From contig DDVS01000001.1 of the NCBI GenBank assembly GCA_002345565.1, positions 118,712 to 182,711 on the forward strand: a stretch of 64,000 nt of DNA. Direction: 5' to 3'. The stretch is from Flavobacteriales bacterium UBA2306. Its GTDB lineage: Bacteria; Bacteroidota; Bacteroidia; Flavobacteriales; Weeksellaceae. This document shows, piece after piece, positions 25,364 through 33,927 of this stretch. Each line of letters starts with the position of its first letter. The first letter of the stretch is position 1. The notes below the pieces were generated by a model, which was not told where the DNA came from, ran no database searches, and saw only the letters and a list, made by a program, of their open reading frames with translations. Both the position numbers and the translations under genes were made by a program.

Positions 25364-26728
25364 ATGTCTCTGAAACGTAAAATCGCCCTTAGTTTAAGCA
25401 TCGCATTTTCCTTGATTTTCGGGATTATGATGTTCGTGATTTACGTGTCATTCAATGATTTTAGACGGGATGAGTTTAAGCTTAGATTTCAGAAACGTTT
25501 GGTTTTTACCGTTAATTTTATTGAGAAAGCTAATGATTTTGAAAGAGAAGCACCTTTGTTTTTTGACGAAAATTCTGATAATGTACTTCTTAATGAAAAT
25601 ATTATTATCCTAAATGCCGAAAAAGAACTCGTTTACAGTACTTTAAAAGATAAAAAAGTGACTTGGGATAACAATCTGCTCGAAAGTCTTGACAAAGAAA
25701 AAACAATCTACAACGAACATTCTGAACCTGAAATTTACGCTGCATTACGAAATATCAAAGGGGAAAATTATTACATTTTAACAAGCGCTCAGGACGTTAC
25801 CGGAGAGTCCAAGTTGGCATTCCTCGGTTACACCTTGATTTTTTCTTATATAATCAGTGTTTTATTAATTTGGTTTTTCAGCTATTATCTGGTTTCCAAA
25901 TTTCTTCAGCCTTTGGAGGTTCTCAAAAATCAAATTTCCGACACCAGCGTTCATCGACTTACTACCGATATCATTCTGAAAAATAGCAATGATGAAATTG
26001 GTGTACTTGCAAAATCATTTAATCTAATGACAAGCCGATTAGATGATGTTTTCCAGTCACAGAAAGATTTCAATTCCAGTGCGGCTCACGAGATGCGAAC
26101 ACCGCTGACAAGAATGGCTTTTCAGTTGGAAAATCTGATTCAGTTAGAAAATCATTCGGATAAAACTAAATCCACGTTACAACAAATGTTGCAGGATGTT
26201 TATCAATTATCCGACCTTACCAAATCTCTGCTTTTGCTTTCAAAATTCGATAAAGAAGGTATTGCGACAGTTTATGAAGAAGTGAGAATTGACGAAGTGG
26301 TTTTCGATGCTTTTGAATCGGTTCATCGTAATTTCCCTGAATTCAAAATGGACTTCCAAATTGATGAAGAAAGTATTGATGATTCGGTTTTAACGGTGAA
26401 AGGTGTGAAGTCTTTGCTGGAGATAACTTTCATTAATTTGTTTAAAAATGCAGCTTTATATTCAGATAATCAGGAAGTTGATATTTCTATCAAAGAAACT
26501 GATTTTAGAATTATCGTGAAGGTTTATTCGGTAGGTTCTATCATTCCTTTGGAAGAGCGAGAAAAACTTTTCGAAGCATTCAAAAGAGGAAGCAATTCTC
26601 ACAACAAAACAGGTTCTGGTCTAGGTTTACGAATTGTAAAACGTATTTTGGAATATCACAAAGCAGACATCACTTACTCATCAATTTCTGACAGAGAGAA
26701 TCTTTTTACTGTAATTTTCAATAAATGA
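25364..26728 (+). CDS. Sensor histidine kinase
   Basis: 454 residues. Two membrane segments (IALSLSIAFSLIFGIMMFVI and FLGYTLIFSYIISVLLIWFF) enclose a periplasmic sensor of about 130 residues. A HAMP-like linker follows, then the HisKA motif SSAAHEMRTPLTRMAFQLEN with the phospho-His, and the ATPase domain with NLFKNAALYS (N box) and GSGLGLRIVKRILE (G2). It is expected to phosphorylate the response regulator encoded just before it. The signal may be a metal or envelope stress, from the neighbouring RND efflux genes; no Cys- or His-rich metal site stands out in the sensor part. Confidence 0.9.
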   Translation: MSLKRKIALSLSIAFSLIFGIMMFVIYVSFNDFRRDEFKLRFQKRLVFTVNFIEKANDFEREAPLFFDENSDNVLLNENIIILNAEKELVYSTLKDKKVTWDNNLLESLDKEKTIYNEHSEPEIYAALRNIKGENYYILTSAQDVTGESKLAFLGYTLIFSYIISVLLIWFFSYYLVSKFLQPLEVLKNQISDTSVHRLTTDIILKNSNDEIGVLAKSFNLMTSRLDDVFQSQKDFNSSAAHEMRTPLTRMAFQLENLIQLENHSDKTKSTLQQMLQDVYQLSDLTKSLLLLSKFDKEGIATVYEEVRIDEVVFDAFESVHRNFPEFKMDFQIDEESIDDSVLTVKGVKSLLEITFINLFKNAALYSDNQEVDISIKETDFRIIVKVYSVGSIIPLEEREKLFEAFKRGSNSHNKTGSGLGLRIVKRILEYHKADITYSSISDRENLFTVIFNK

Positions 26729-26738
26729 TTTTTTATGT

Positions 26739-26840
26739 GGGCAGCTTAATCCGCCTTCCGCTCCCAATCTTTTCACTCCACTACGTTGCGTAAAAAGGAT
26801 TTCCGCTCAAGTCGGGCTGCAGATTCAACATAAAATGCAA
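26739..26840. repeat. Dispersed ~100-bp repeat, copy 2
   Basis: Begins GGGCAGCTTAATCCGCC and ends CAAGTCGGGCTGC then AGATTCAACATAAAATGC, matching the element at 9769-9870 in order and spacing. It follows the kinase stop by about 10 bp. The remainder to 26957 shows no gene. Confidence 0.75.
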
Positions 26841-26957
26841 TTTTGTTACTCCGTATGAATCTCAGCAGTTAAGATTCTTTCAGAATGACAAAGTGTGCGC
26901 AAAAGTCTATCGTCTATCCGTCTATTATCTCTTATCTCAACCAACAATTAAGTTTTT

Positions 26958-26988
26958 TTTAAGTCCTATTTAAGTCCGTTTTAATCTC
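26958..26988 (+). promoter_or_regulatory. Three 11-bp-phased direct repeats, candidate response-regulator operator
   Basis: TTTAAGTCC at 26958-26966, TTTAAGTCC at 26969-26977 and TTTAATCTC at 26980-26988 are spaced exactly 11 bp apart. They lie 37 to 67 bp upstream of the outer-membrane efflux gene start. Direct repeats on one DNA face are the usual target of OmpR/PhoB-family regulators, and such a regulator gene lies just upstream. Confidence 0.7.
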
Positions 26989-27024
26989 GATAAGCCACTT
27001 TTGCAAAACCAAAACGAGATAAGA

Positions 27025-28272
27025 ATGAAAAAAATTACAACGCTGGTGTTATCCGTTTCGGCATTTGTTGGTCTTTCTGCGCAACAACAGATGTCTCTTC
27101 AGGATTGCGAAATCGCTTTTCAAAAAAACAACCTCCAACTTCTTGCCGCACAATACAATATCAACATGGCTGATGCCGATATTATCCAGGCAAAGATTTG
27201 GGAACTACCTCAGATAGAAGGCTATGTGAATGCCGTGAATCCTCAGGATAAAAAAGTTTTTGATGTGACCAAAGCCAAGGGCGTAGAAATCACACAATTG
27301 ATTTACTTAGGCGGGAAAAAGAAAAACGAAATCCAATTTGCAAAGTCTAACAAAGAGCTTTCACAATTGCAGTTCAATCAATTGCTGGTTGACCTTCGTT
27401 CGCAGTTGAGAAGCACTTATTACAACTTGATTTATGAGCAAAAAAAGCAAATAAGTGTTGATGCTCAGTTGAAATATATGAATGAGCTTTTGTCGGCTTA
27501 CAAAGTTCAGACAGACAAAGGGAATATTTCGTTGAAGGATTTTGTAAGGCTTCAAAGCATTGTGATTCAATTAAATAATGATAGAATTGAAATCAATAAT
27601 AATATTCTTGGATTCCAGCAAACTATGAAAGTGTTGACTGGAAATCAGGAAAAAACCATTGCCAATTTCTCAAAACCAGAAGAAAACGAAATCCTGATTT
27701 CTCAACCTTTCGGAGATTTGGAAATCCTTCAGGAAAAAGCGTTACAAAACAATGCAGATTATCTCTACAACTTGAAATTGATTGATAACAGTAAGCTTTA
27801 CGCACAATGGCAAAAGTCACTCAATGTTCCAGACCTTAATCTCGGAGCCGAGTATGACCAAGCTTCAGGGACTTTTAATAACGAAATCAATCTGAAAGTA
27901 GGAATCCCAATTCCACTTTGGAAAGTGAATAAAGGTAATGTTGAAAAAGCAAAATACGCGATTCAGCAAAACGAGAAAAACTCAGAATATCAAAAACTGA
28001 ATCTTCAAACTCAAGTAGAATCGGCTTATCAGACTTGGAAAAATCAGTACGACCAATATTTTGAATTGAAACCAATCGATTTGGAAAACCTTGAAACAGT
28101 TTATAACGGAATCCTCAAAAACTTCCGAAACGGCAATGTAAGTTTGATAGAATTTACCGATTTTATGGAGAGTTACAGACAGACTGTTTTACAGATTTAT
28201 GAGATGAAAAAGCAGATTATGATTTCTGCAGAAGACCTGAACCAATTAGTACAAACCAAAATCTTTTATTAA
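27025..28272 (+). CDS. TolC-family outer-membrane efflux protein (CzcC/CusC-like)
   Basis: I place the start at the ATG at 27025 (MKKITTLVLSVSAFVG). 415 residues, signal peptide ending LSAQQQ. Long coiled-coil character with two outer-membrane-efflux repeats; conserved pieces are LQDCEIAFQKNNLQLLAAQY, VEITQLIYLGGKKKNEI and GNVSLIEFTDFMESYRQ. It forms the outer-membrane duct of a CzcCBA/CusCBA-type pump with the next two genes. Its stop overlaps the adaptor start (TAATG), indicating coupling. Confidence 0.9.
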   Translation: MKKITTLVLSVSAFVGLSAQQQMSLQDCEIAFQKNNLQLLAAQYNINMADADIIQAKIWELPQIEGYVNAVNPQDKKVFDVTKAKGVEITQLIYLGGKKKNEIQFAKSNKELSQLQFNQLLVDLRSQLRSTYYNLIYEQKKQISVDAQLKYMNELLSAYKVQTDKGNISLKDFVRLQSIVIQLNNDRIEINNNILGFQQTMKVLTGNQEKTIANFSKPEENEILISQPFGDLEILQEKALQNNADYLYNLKLIDNSKLYAQWQKSLNVPDLNLGAEYDQASGTFNNEINLKVGIPIPLWKVNKGNVEKAKYAIQQNEKNSEYQKLNLQTQVESAYQTWKNQYDQYFELKPIDLENLETVYNGILKNFRNGNVSLIEFTDFMESYRQTVLQIYEMKKQIMISAEDLNQLVQTKIFY

Positions 28273-29354
28273 TGCGAAAAATTATTACACCCATTATCAT
28301 TTCAGCAGTTTTGCTGTCTTGTTCCAAACAGGAAGAAGTAAAACCAGAAGAAACAAAAGGTTTTGAACTCAGCCAAACGATGTTGAAATCCACAACATTT
28401 GCGAAAGTTGAGAAGAAATTTATAGAAGATGAATTCAATTTTTATGGTAAAATCTCCGCAGATAAAAATAAATATATCGACATTTTTCCTTTGGTTGGCG
28501 GTAACGTTCTCAGCGTAAATGTAGAATTGGGAGATTATGTCACCAAAGGTCAGGTTTTGGCAACGATTAGAAGTACAGAGTTGGCAGAAGTTCAGAAAGA
28601 TGTCAGCGATTCCAAAACCGATTTGATAGTTGCAGAAAACAATCTTCGCGTTGCAAAAGAATTGTACGCAGGTAAATTAAACACCGAAAAAGACGTTCTG
28701 GAAGCAGAAAGCGAAGTTAAAAAAGCTAAAGACGCCTTGCGTCGTTCCAATGATGTCAGCACAGTTTATAATGTGAAAAAAGGGAATATCTACAGTGTTA
28801 TTTCACCGATTAACGGTTATATCGTTCACAAGGATATCAACAAAGATATGGAGCTGAGAAGCGATAGAAGCGAGAATATTTTCGATGTTGCGAACACCAA
28901 AAATGTTTGGGCAATAATGAACGTCAACGAAGCTGATATCGATAAAATCACGTTGGGAATGAAAGCTCAGGTTTCTACATTGTCTTATCCCGACAAGGTT
29001 TTTTATGGACAAATCGATAAGATTTTCAAAATCATAGACCCTGACACCAACGCGATGCAGGCTAGAGTAGTGCTGGACAATTCGCAAGGATTATTGATTC
29101 CGGACAGCAAAGCGACGATAAAAGTTTCAAAATCTGAAAATGCAACAGCTTTGGCAATTCCTTCCAAAGCCGTGATTTTTGATGACAACAGATATTTTGC
29201 CGTGGTTTACAAATCGCAAACCGATATCAAAGTCAAAGAACTTAAGATTTTGAAACAGAACTCGGAGACAACTTACGTTTCAGAGGGACTTTCTGAAGGT
29301 GAAAGTATCGTAACCAACAATCAATTATTGATTTATCGCTCTTTGAATAACTAA
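28272..29354 (+). CDS. RND efflux periplasmic adaptor lipoprotein (CzcB/CusB-like)
   Basis: 360 residues, lipobox AVLLSC (Cys17). Typical adaptor layout: beta-barrel, a lipoyl-like half (NVELGDYVTKGQVLATIRST), a helical hairpin (AEVQKDVSDSKTDLIVAENN), the second lipoyl half (GNIYSVISPINGYIVHKDIN), and a membrane-proximal domain ending DNRYFAVVYKSQTDIKVKEL. It links the inner-membrane pump to the TolC-like duct. No Met- or His-rich N-terminal metal site like that of CusB or CzcB is apparent. A block of tandem repeats separates it from the pump gene. Confidence 0.9.
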   Translation: MRKIITPIIISAVLLSCSKQEEVKPEETKGFELSQTMLKSTTFAKVEKKFIEDEFNFYGKISADKNKYIDIFPLVGGNVLSVNVELGDYVTKGQVLATIRSTELAEVQKDVSDSKTDLIVAENNLRVAKELYAGKLNTEKDVLEAESEVKKAKDALRRSNDVSTVYNVKKGNIYSVISPINGYIVHKDINKDMELRSDRSENIFDVANTKNVWAIMNVNEADIDKITLGMKAQVSTLSYPDKVFYGQIDKIFKIIDPDTNAMQARVVLDNSQGLLIPDSKATIKVSKSENATALAIPSKAVIFDDNRYFAVVYKSQTDIKVKELKILKQNSETTYVSEGLSEGESIVTNNQLLIYRSLNN

Positions 29355-29450
29355 TGAGATGAAAGATGATAGAGAAAAGATAAAAGACCTACAATCTTTT
29401 TGTTTTTATCTCTAAAGATACCTTCATAATTAATTTTAAAATTCATCGAA

Positions 29451-29640
29451 AGAATCCGAAGGATTCAATTTGAGTAGCCGTAGGTGAAACCTATGGATAG
29501 AATCAACATTTCATACGAATCCGAAAGGATTCAATTTGGATAGTCGTAGGTAAAACTATGGAACAAAATTCAACATACAAATAGAACCCGAAGGGTTCAA
29601 TATCAATAACCGTAGATACAATCTATGGCAAAAACAAAAA
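29451..29640. repeat. Three tandem ~65-bp repeats between adaptor and pump genes
   Basis: Three diverged units run AATCCGAAGGATTCAATTTG / AATCCGAAAGGATTCAATTT / GAACCCGAAGGGTTCAATAT, each followed by a second small hairpin (GCCGTAGGTGAAACCTATGG and variants). Each unit contains two inverted repeats, AATCC-GATT and CGTAGG-CCTATG. The array covers almost the whole 289-bp gap between two genes that belong to one complex. It is non-coding and may affect RNA stability or pump stoichiometry. Confidence 0.85.
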
Positions 29641-29643
29641 CGT

Positions 29644-32600
29644 ATGAACAAATTCATCAAAAACATCATAGCATTCTCACTCAAGAACAAAGCTTTCACC
29701 TTCATTTGGGTAGCGATATTGGCGGTCTCGGGATTCATCAGTTTCAAGAATATGCCGATTGAAGCATTTCCTGATGTGACGAATACCCAAATCGTTATCA
29801 TCACCCAATGGAACGGGCGAAGTGCAGAAGAAGTAGAACGTTTCGTTACCACACCAATCGAACTGGCAATGAGTCCCGTTCAGAAAAAGACGAGTGTCCG
29901 AAGTACCACAATGTTTGGACTTTCCATTGTCAAGATTTTATTCGAAGACGGCGTGGATGATATCTTCGCTCGAAATATGGTTAATAACCAATTACGAACA
30001 GTTAGTCTACCCGAAGGAATTGACCCTGAAGTTCAACCTCCTTACGGGCCAACAGGAGAGATTTTCCGATATACACTCGAAAGTAAAGACAGAGATTCAA
30101 GAGACCTTTTAACATTGCAGACTTGGGTTGTTGACAGAGCGCTTCGAAGTGTTCCTGGCGTTGCAGATATCAATGTTTTCGGAGGTCAAGACAAAGTTTT
30201 CGAATTAAGTATCGACCCAAGAAAATTAGACAAATACAATCTTACACCTTCCGAGGTTTTGGATGCCGTAACCAACAGCAACCTGAACGTCGGTGGCGAT
30301 GTTATCGAGAAAAGTGGACAGGCTTATGTTGTTCGTGGAATAGGTTTGGTAAAATCGATTTCGGATATTGAGAATATTACCGTTCACAGTGATGGCGGAA
30401 ACCCGATTTTGGTTAAGAATGTAGCAGACGTTCACGAAGGTTCTTTACCAAGAGTTGGTCAGGCTTCGTTAGATAATGAAAAAGATACGGTTGAAGGAAT
30501 CGTGGTAATGCGAAAAGGCGAAAACGCACAGGAAGTTCTCCTAGCTGTAAAAGCCAAAATCGATGAACTGAACAACAAGATTCTTCCAAAAGATGTGAAG
30601 ATGAAAACTTTCTACGACCGCCAAAATCTAATGGATTTCACCACGAAGACGGTAATGCACAACCTTTTGGAAGGAATCATTCTGGTAACGGTTATCGTTC
30701 TCATTTTTATGGCAGATTGGAGAACCACTTTGATTGTTTCGATTATCATTCCACTATCGTTGTTATTTGCGTTTTTCTGTCTGAGGATGGCAGGAATGAG
30801 TGCTAACTTATTGTCATTAGGAGCGGTCGATTTTGGGATTATCATAGATGGAGCCGTCGTGATGGTCGAAGGATTATTTGTAATGCTCGACCACAAAGCC
30901 CATAAGTACGGAATGGAACGCTTCAACAAAATGGCGAAAGCAGGTTGGATAAAACAAACCGGAACAGGATTAGGGAAAGCAATTTTCTTCTCAAAACTGA
31001 TTATCATAACCTCACTTTTACCAATCTTTTCTTTCCAGAAAGTAGAAGGTAAAATGTTTTCTCCATTAGCATTTACATTAGGATTTGCTTTGTTAAGCGC
31101 ATTGATATTTACGCTGACTTTGGTTCCAGTAATGTCTCATTTACTATTAAAGAAAAATGTGCGTGAAAAGAACAACCCATTTGTGAATTTCTGGGACAGA
31201 AGTGTAATGAAAGGCTTCAAATTCACTTTTAGAAATAAGAAAATAAGTCTTTTGGTTTCAACTGTAATTCTAGCCATTACATTATTCTCAGCTAAATTCC
31301 TTGGAACAGAATTCTTACCTCAATTGAATGAAGGATCGCTTTGGATAACTGCAGAAATGCCGATGAGTTCATCACTTAAAGAATCTTTGAAAACGGCTGA
31401 TGTTCTCAAAAAAGACATTATGAGTTTCTCTGAAGTGACAGGGGTTTTAGCACAGACAGGTAGAAGTAATGACGGAACCGACCCGAATGGATTTGGATTT
31501 GTGCAGTTTGCGGTAAGTCTGAAACCAAGAAAAGAATGGAAACGAAAAATCACTTATGATGAATTGGTAGAAGAAATTGATAAAAAACTGAAGAACTATC
31601 AGGGAATTACCTTCAACTATTCTCAACCGATTTCCGATAACGTAGCCGAAGCTGTTGCCGGTTTCAAAGCGGAAAACGGGATTAAAATCTACGGAGATAA
31701 TCTTCATACTTTGGATAGATTGGCTGAAGAAGTTTTGGAAGCAATCAAAGATGTGGAAGGTGTAAAAGAACCGGGAATCATCAAAAATATTGGTCAGCCG
31801 GAAATCAGCGTGGTTCTTGACAGAAACAAAATGGCTGCTTACGGTGTTTTACCAGCTGATGCACAGGCAGTTTTGGAAATGGCTTTCAGTGGGAAAACAG
31901 CTTCTGAAATGTTTGATGGCGAAAGAAAATTCCCTATCAGACTGCGTTATGCTGAAGATTATAGAAAGAATGAAGAAGATATTGCTTCTCTGATGGTTCC
32001 GACTCAAGACGGTGCTAAGATTCCGTTGAAGGAAATCAGCACGATTGAAAAAGAAAATGGCGCGGCGTTTATTTATAGAGATGATATTAAACGTTACATC
32101 GGAGTTAAGTTTTCTATCCGTGACCGTGACCTTGGAGGAACGATTGCCGATGCTCAAAAGAAAGTGGAAAAAATCAAATTACCAGAAGGCTACAGAATCG
32201 GTTGGACAGGACAATTTGAAAATCAACAAAGAGCTACAAAACGATTAGCTCAGGTTGTTCCAATCAGTATTTTAGGGATTTTCTTCCTGTTGTTCATTTT
32301 GTTTGGAAATATGAAAGACTCGCTTTTGGTTTTAGCTAACGTTCCATTTGCTTTGATTGGAGCTATCATCGCGCTTCATTTGACGCATATGAACTTTGGG
32401 ATTTCTGCCGGAGTTGGGATGATTGCCTTGATTGGGATTTGTATTCAGAATGGTGTGATTTTGATTTCGGAGTTTCATCAAAATGTGAAGAATGGTTTGT
32501 CTCTTGATTCATCCATAATGGAAGGTGTGAAAGTGAGAACCAGACCAGTTGTAATGACGGCTTTGATGGCTTCTATTGGATTGCTTCCTGCGGCACTTTC

Positions 32601-32742
32601 TACAGGAATTGGTTCGGAATCTCAGAAACCTTTGGCGATTGTCATCATTGGCGGATTGATAACCGCAACCGTTCTAACGCTATTGATTTTCCCTATTATC
32701 TTCTGGGTTTTCAATAGAAGCAAGAATGAAGTTATAGATTAA
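29644..32742 (+). CDS. Heavy-metal efflux RND pump, CzcA/CusA family
   Basis: 1032 residues, full length for an HME-RND pump, with about twelve membrane helices and two large periplasmic loops. The N-terminus KNKAFTFIWVAILAVSGFIS and IEAFPDVTNTQIVIITQWNG are typical. The metal-class motif in helix 4 is DFGIIIDGAVVMVEG (Asp396 to Glu409), matching the DFGxxxDGA pattern of the zinc/cobalt/cadmium/nickel types better than the copper/silver pattern. It would expel divalent cations from periplasm and cytoplasm with the preceding adaptor and duct. Ends at a terminator near 32803. Cation choice is inferred from the motif. Confidence 0.92.
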   Translation: MNKFIKNIIAFSLKNKAFTFIWVAILAVSGFISFKNMPIEAFPDVTNTQIVIITQWNGRSAEEVERFVTTPIELAMSPVQKKTSVRSTTMFGLSIVKILFEDGVDDIFARNMVNNQLRTVSLPEGIDPEVQPPYGPTGEIFRYTLESKDRDSRDLLTLQTWVVDRALRSVPGVADINVFGGQDKVFELSIDPRKLDKYNLTPSEVLDAVTNSNLNVGGDVIEKSGQAYVVRGIGLVKSISDIENITVHSDGGNPILVKNVADVHEGSLPRVGQASLDNEKDTVEGIVVMRKGENAQEVLLAVKAKIDELNNKILPKDVKMKTFYDRQNLMDFTTKTVMHNLLEGIILVTVIVLIFMADWRTTLIVSIIIPLSLLFAFFCLRMAGMSANLLSLGAVDFGIIIDGAVVMVEGLFVMLDHKAHKYGMERFNKMAKAGWIKQTGTGLGKAIFFSKLIIITSLLPIFSFQKVEGKMFSPLAFTLGFALLSALIFTLTLVPVMSHLLLKKNVREKNNPFVNFWDRSVMKGFKFTFRNKKISLLVSTVILAITLFSAKFLGTEFLPQLNEGSLWITAEMPMSSSLKESLKTADVLKKDIMSFSEVTGVLAQTGRSNDGTDPNGFGFVQFAVSLKPRKEWKRKITYDELVEEIDKKLKNYQGITFNYSQPISDNVAEAVAGFKAENGIKIYGDNLHTLDRLAEEVLEAIKDVEGVKEPGIIKNIGQPEISVVLDRNKMAAYGVLPADAQAVLEMAFSGKTASEMFDGERKFPIRLRYAEDYRKNEEDIASLMVPTQDGAKIPLKEISTIEKENGAAFIYRDDIKRYIGVKFSIRDRDLGGTIADAQKKVEKIKLPEGYRIGWTGQFENQQRATKRLAQVVPISILGIFFLLFILFGNMKDSLLVLANVPFALIGAIIALHLTHMNFGISAGVGMIALIGICIQNGVILISEFHQNVKNGLSLDSSIMEGVKVRTRPVVMTALMASIGLLPAALSTGIGSESQKPLAIVIIGGLITATVLTLLIFPIIFWVFNRSKNEVID

Positions 32743-32802
32743 GAGTTAAGAATCTCAATATTAATTTGAGTTATAGTTGTTACATTTTTCTCTCTATTAT
32801 TG

Positions 32803-32838
32803 GCGTTCCTCTAAGATTTTCTTTGGGGAACGTTTTTA
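32803..32838 (+). terminator. Terminator after the RND pump gene
   Basis: CGTTCCTC (32804-32811) pairs with GGGGAACG (32825-32832) with one wobble, followed by TTTTTAATAAA. Confidence 0.8.
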
Positions 32839-32855
32839 ATAAATCTGTATATTTG
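32823..32855 (+). promoter_or_regulatory. Promoter of the deformylase-like gene
   Basis: TTG at 32823-32825 and TATATTTG at 32848-32855 give a Bacteroidetes -33/-7 pair with a 22-bp spacer, 17 bp before the ATG at 32873. The -33 part lies inside the preceding terminator stem, so that element is less certain. Confidence 0.5.
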
Positions 32856-32872
32856 ATCATAAAATTTAAAAC

Positions 32873-33496
32873 ATGCGCAAGTTTACTTTTCTATTGATGC
32901 TTTTAATAGGCTTCAATGGATTCTCTCAAAAATTTACTAAAGAAGAAAAGGCTTTTATTTTAGAAGGCGATGTCAAGACAGGATTACCCATCTATCAAAC
33001 TGATAAAAAGGAACAACAGAAGGTTCTGCTGGCGCAATCGCAAGATATATCTCCAAAAGACAAAATGCTTCCGATTCTTGTGGAGCGTATGAGGTTGGCT
33101 CTGGCAGCAACAGAAGGCGGAGTCGGGATTGCAGCGCCGCAAGTAGGAGTTAACAGAAGAGTGGTGCTGGTTCAACGCTTCGATAAGACCGATTATCCCG
33201 TAGAATATTTTATCAATCCGAAAATCGTTTGGCGTTCGGAACTGCTGAACAAAGGACCAGAAGGCGACCTTTCTATTAATAAATTCCGAGAGCCTTTTTA
33301 TAGAAGTTACAGCATAAGACTAGAATATTATGACCTGCAAAATAAGAAGCACGACGAGATGGTAGAAGGTTTCACTGCCGTGATTTTCCAACACGAGATA
33401 GATCATCTTTCGGGGATTTTGATTTCGGATAAATTTAAAAATGAAAAAGGATTGCAATACAAAGAAGTCAAAGTTTATCGGAAATCTAAGAATTAG
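32873..33496 (+). CDS. Peptide deformylase-like protein, exported, atypical metal site
   Basis: 207 residues. Motif 1 is GVGIAAPQ at residues 83-90 and motif 3 is HEIDH at 174-178, both standard for peptide deformylase. Motif 2, normally EGCLS, reads EGDLS (residues 130-134), so the Cys that holds the catalytic iron or zinc is Asp132. The N-terminus MRKFTFLLMLLIGFNGFSQ is a signal peptide, placing the protein outside the cytoplasm, where formyl-Met removal is not expected. This is therefore probably not the housekeeping Def. It could be a periplasmic metallo-amidase with a His-His-Asp site, or inactive. Confidence 0.85.
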   Translation: MRKFTFLLMLLIGFNGFSQKFTKEEKAFILEGDVKTGLPIYQTDKKEQQKVLLAQSQDISPKDKMLPILVERMRLALAATEGGVGIAAPQVGVNRRVVLVQRFDKTDYPVEYFINPKIVWRSELLNKGPEGDLSINKFREPFYRSYSIRLEYYDLQNKKHDEMVEGFTAVIFQHEIDHLSGILISDKFKNEKGLQYKEVKVYRKSKN

Positions 33497-33542
33497 GTCT
33501 GCTTTTTGAATACAACCTCTAAATCAATAAAACCCTTAAACT

Positions 33543-33884
33543 ATGAACTTTATTATCCGTTTGCTGATCACCGCAATTTCAGCATTTTTATTGAGTAAAA
33601 TCCTTTCAGGCGTTCATTTTGACTCTTTTGGATCTACCATTATTTTTGCCATTCTTTTGGGAATCCTGAACATTTTTGTAAAACCCATTCTATCAATTCT
33701 GTCACTTCCCATTACGATTGTTACTTTAGGATTATTTTCCTTCGTAATTAATGCATTAATGATTTTATTGACAGATTATTTTATGTCTAGTATGGCTGTA
33801 GATGGATTTCTTTGGGCGCTGCTTTTCAGTATTTTACTCTCTATTGTAACTTCTGCTTTTTCGATTATTTTTGAAAAAGATTAA
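33543..33884 (+). CDS. YvlD-like / phage-holin-4 family membrane protein
   Basis: 113 residues with four hydrophobic segments and little else. The piece FAILLGILNIFVKPILSILS LPITIVTLGLFSFVINALMI is the signature of the small YvlD/DUF360 (mycobacterial phage holin 4) family. The function is unknown; relatives respond to envelope stress in Bacillus. It starts 46 bp after the deformylase-like gene and ends at a bidirectional terminator shared with the trp operon. Confidence 0.83.
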   Translation: MNFIIRLLITAISAFLLSKILSGVHFDSFGSTIIFAILLGILNIFVKPILSILSLPITIVTLGLFSFVINALMILLTDYFMSSMAVDGFLWALLFSILLSIVTSAFSIIFEKD

Positions 33885-33890
33885 AAATTT

Positions 33891-33927
33891 AAAAAGAGTT
33901 TCGATGAAAATTGAAACTCTTTTTTTG
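33891..33927. terminator. Bidirectional terminator between the YvlD-like gene and trpA
   Basis: AAAAAGAGTTTC pairs perfectly with GAAACTCTTTTT across a 10-nt loop. T-runs exist in both directions, so it ends both the plus-strand gene and the minus-strand trp operon, whose last stop codon is at 33928. Confidence 0.9.

Noticed and set aside
29451..29640. Tandem repeats considered as a CRISPR array
   Set aside because: Only three adjoining units of about 65 bp, each with internal hairpins and no unique spacers; no cas genes nearby.
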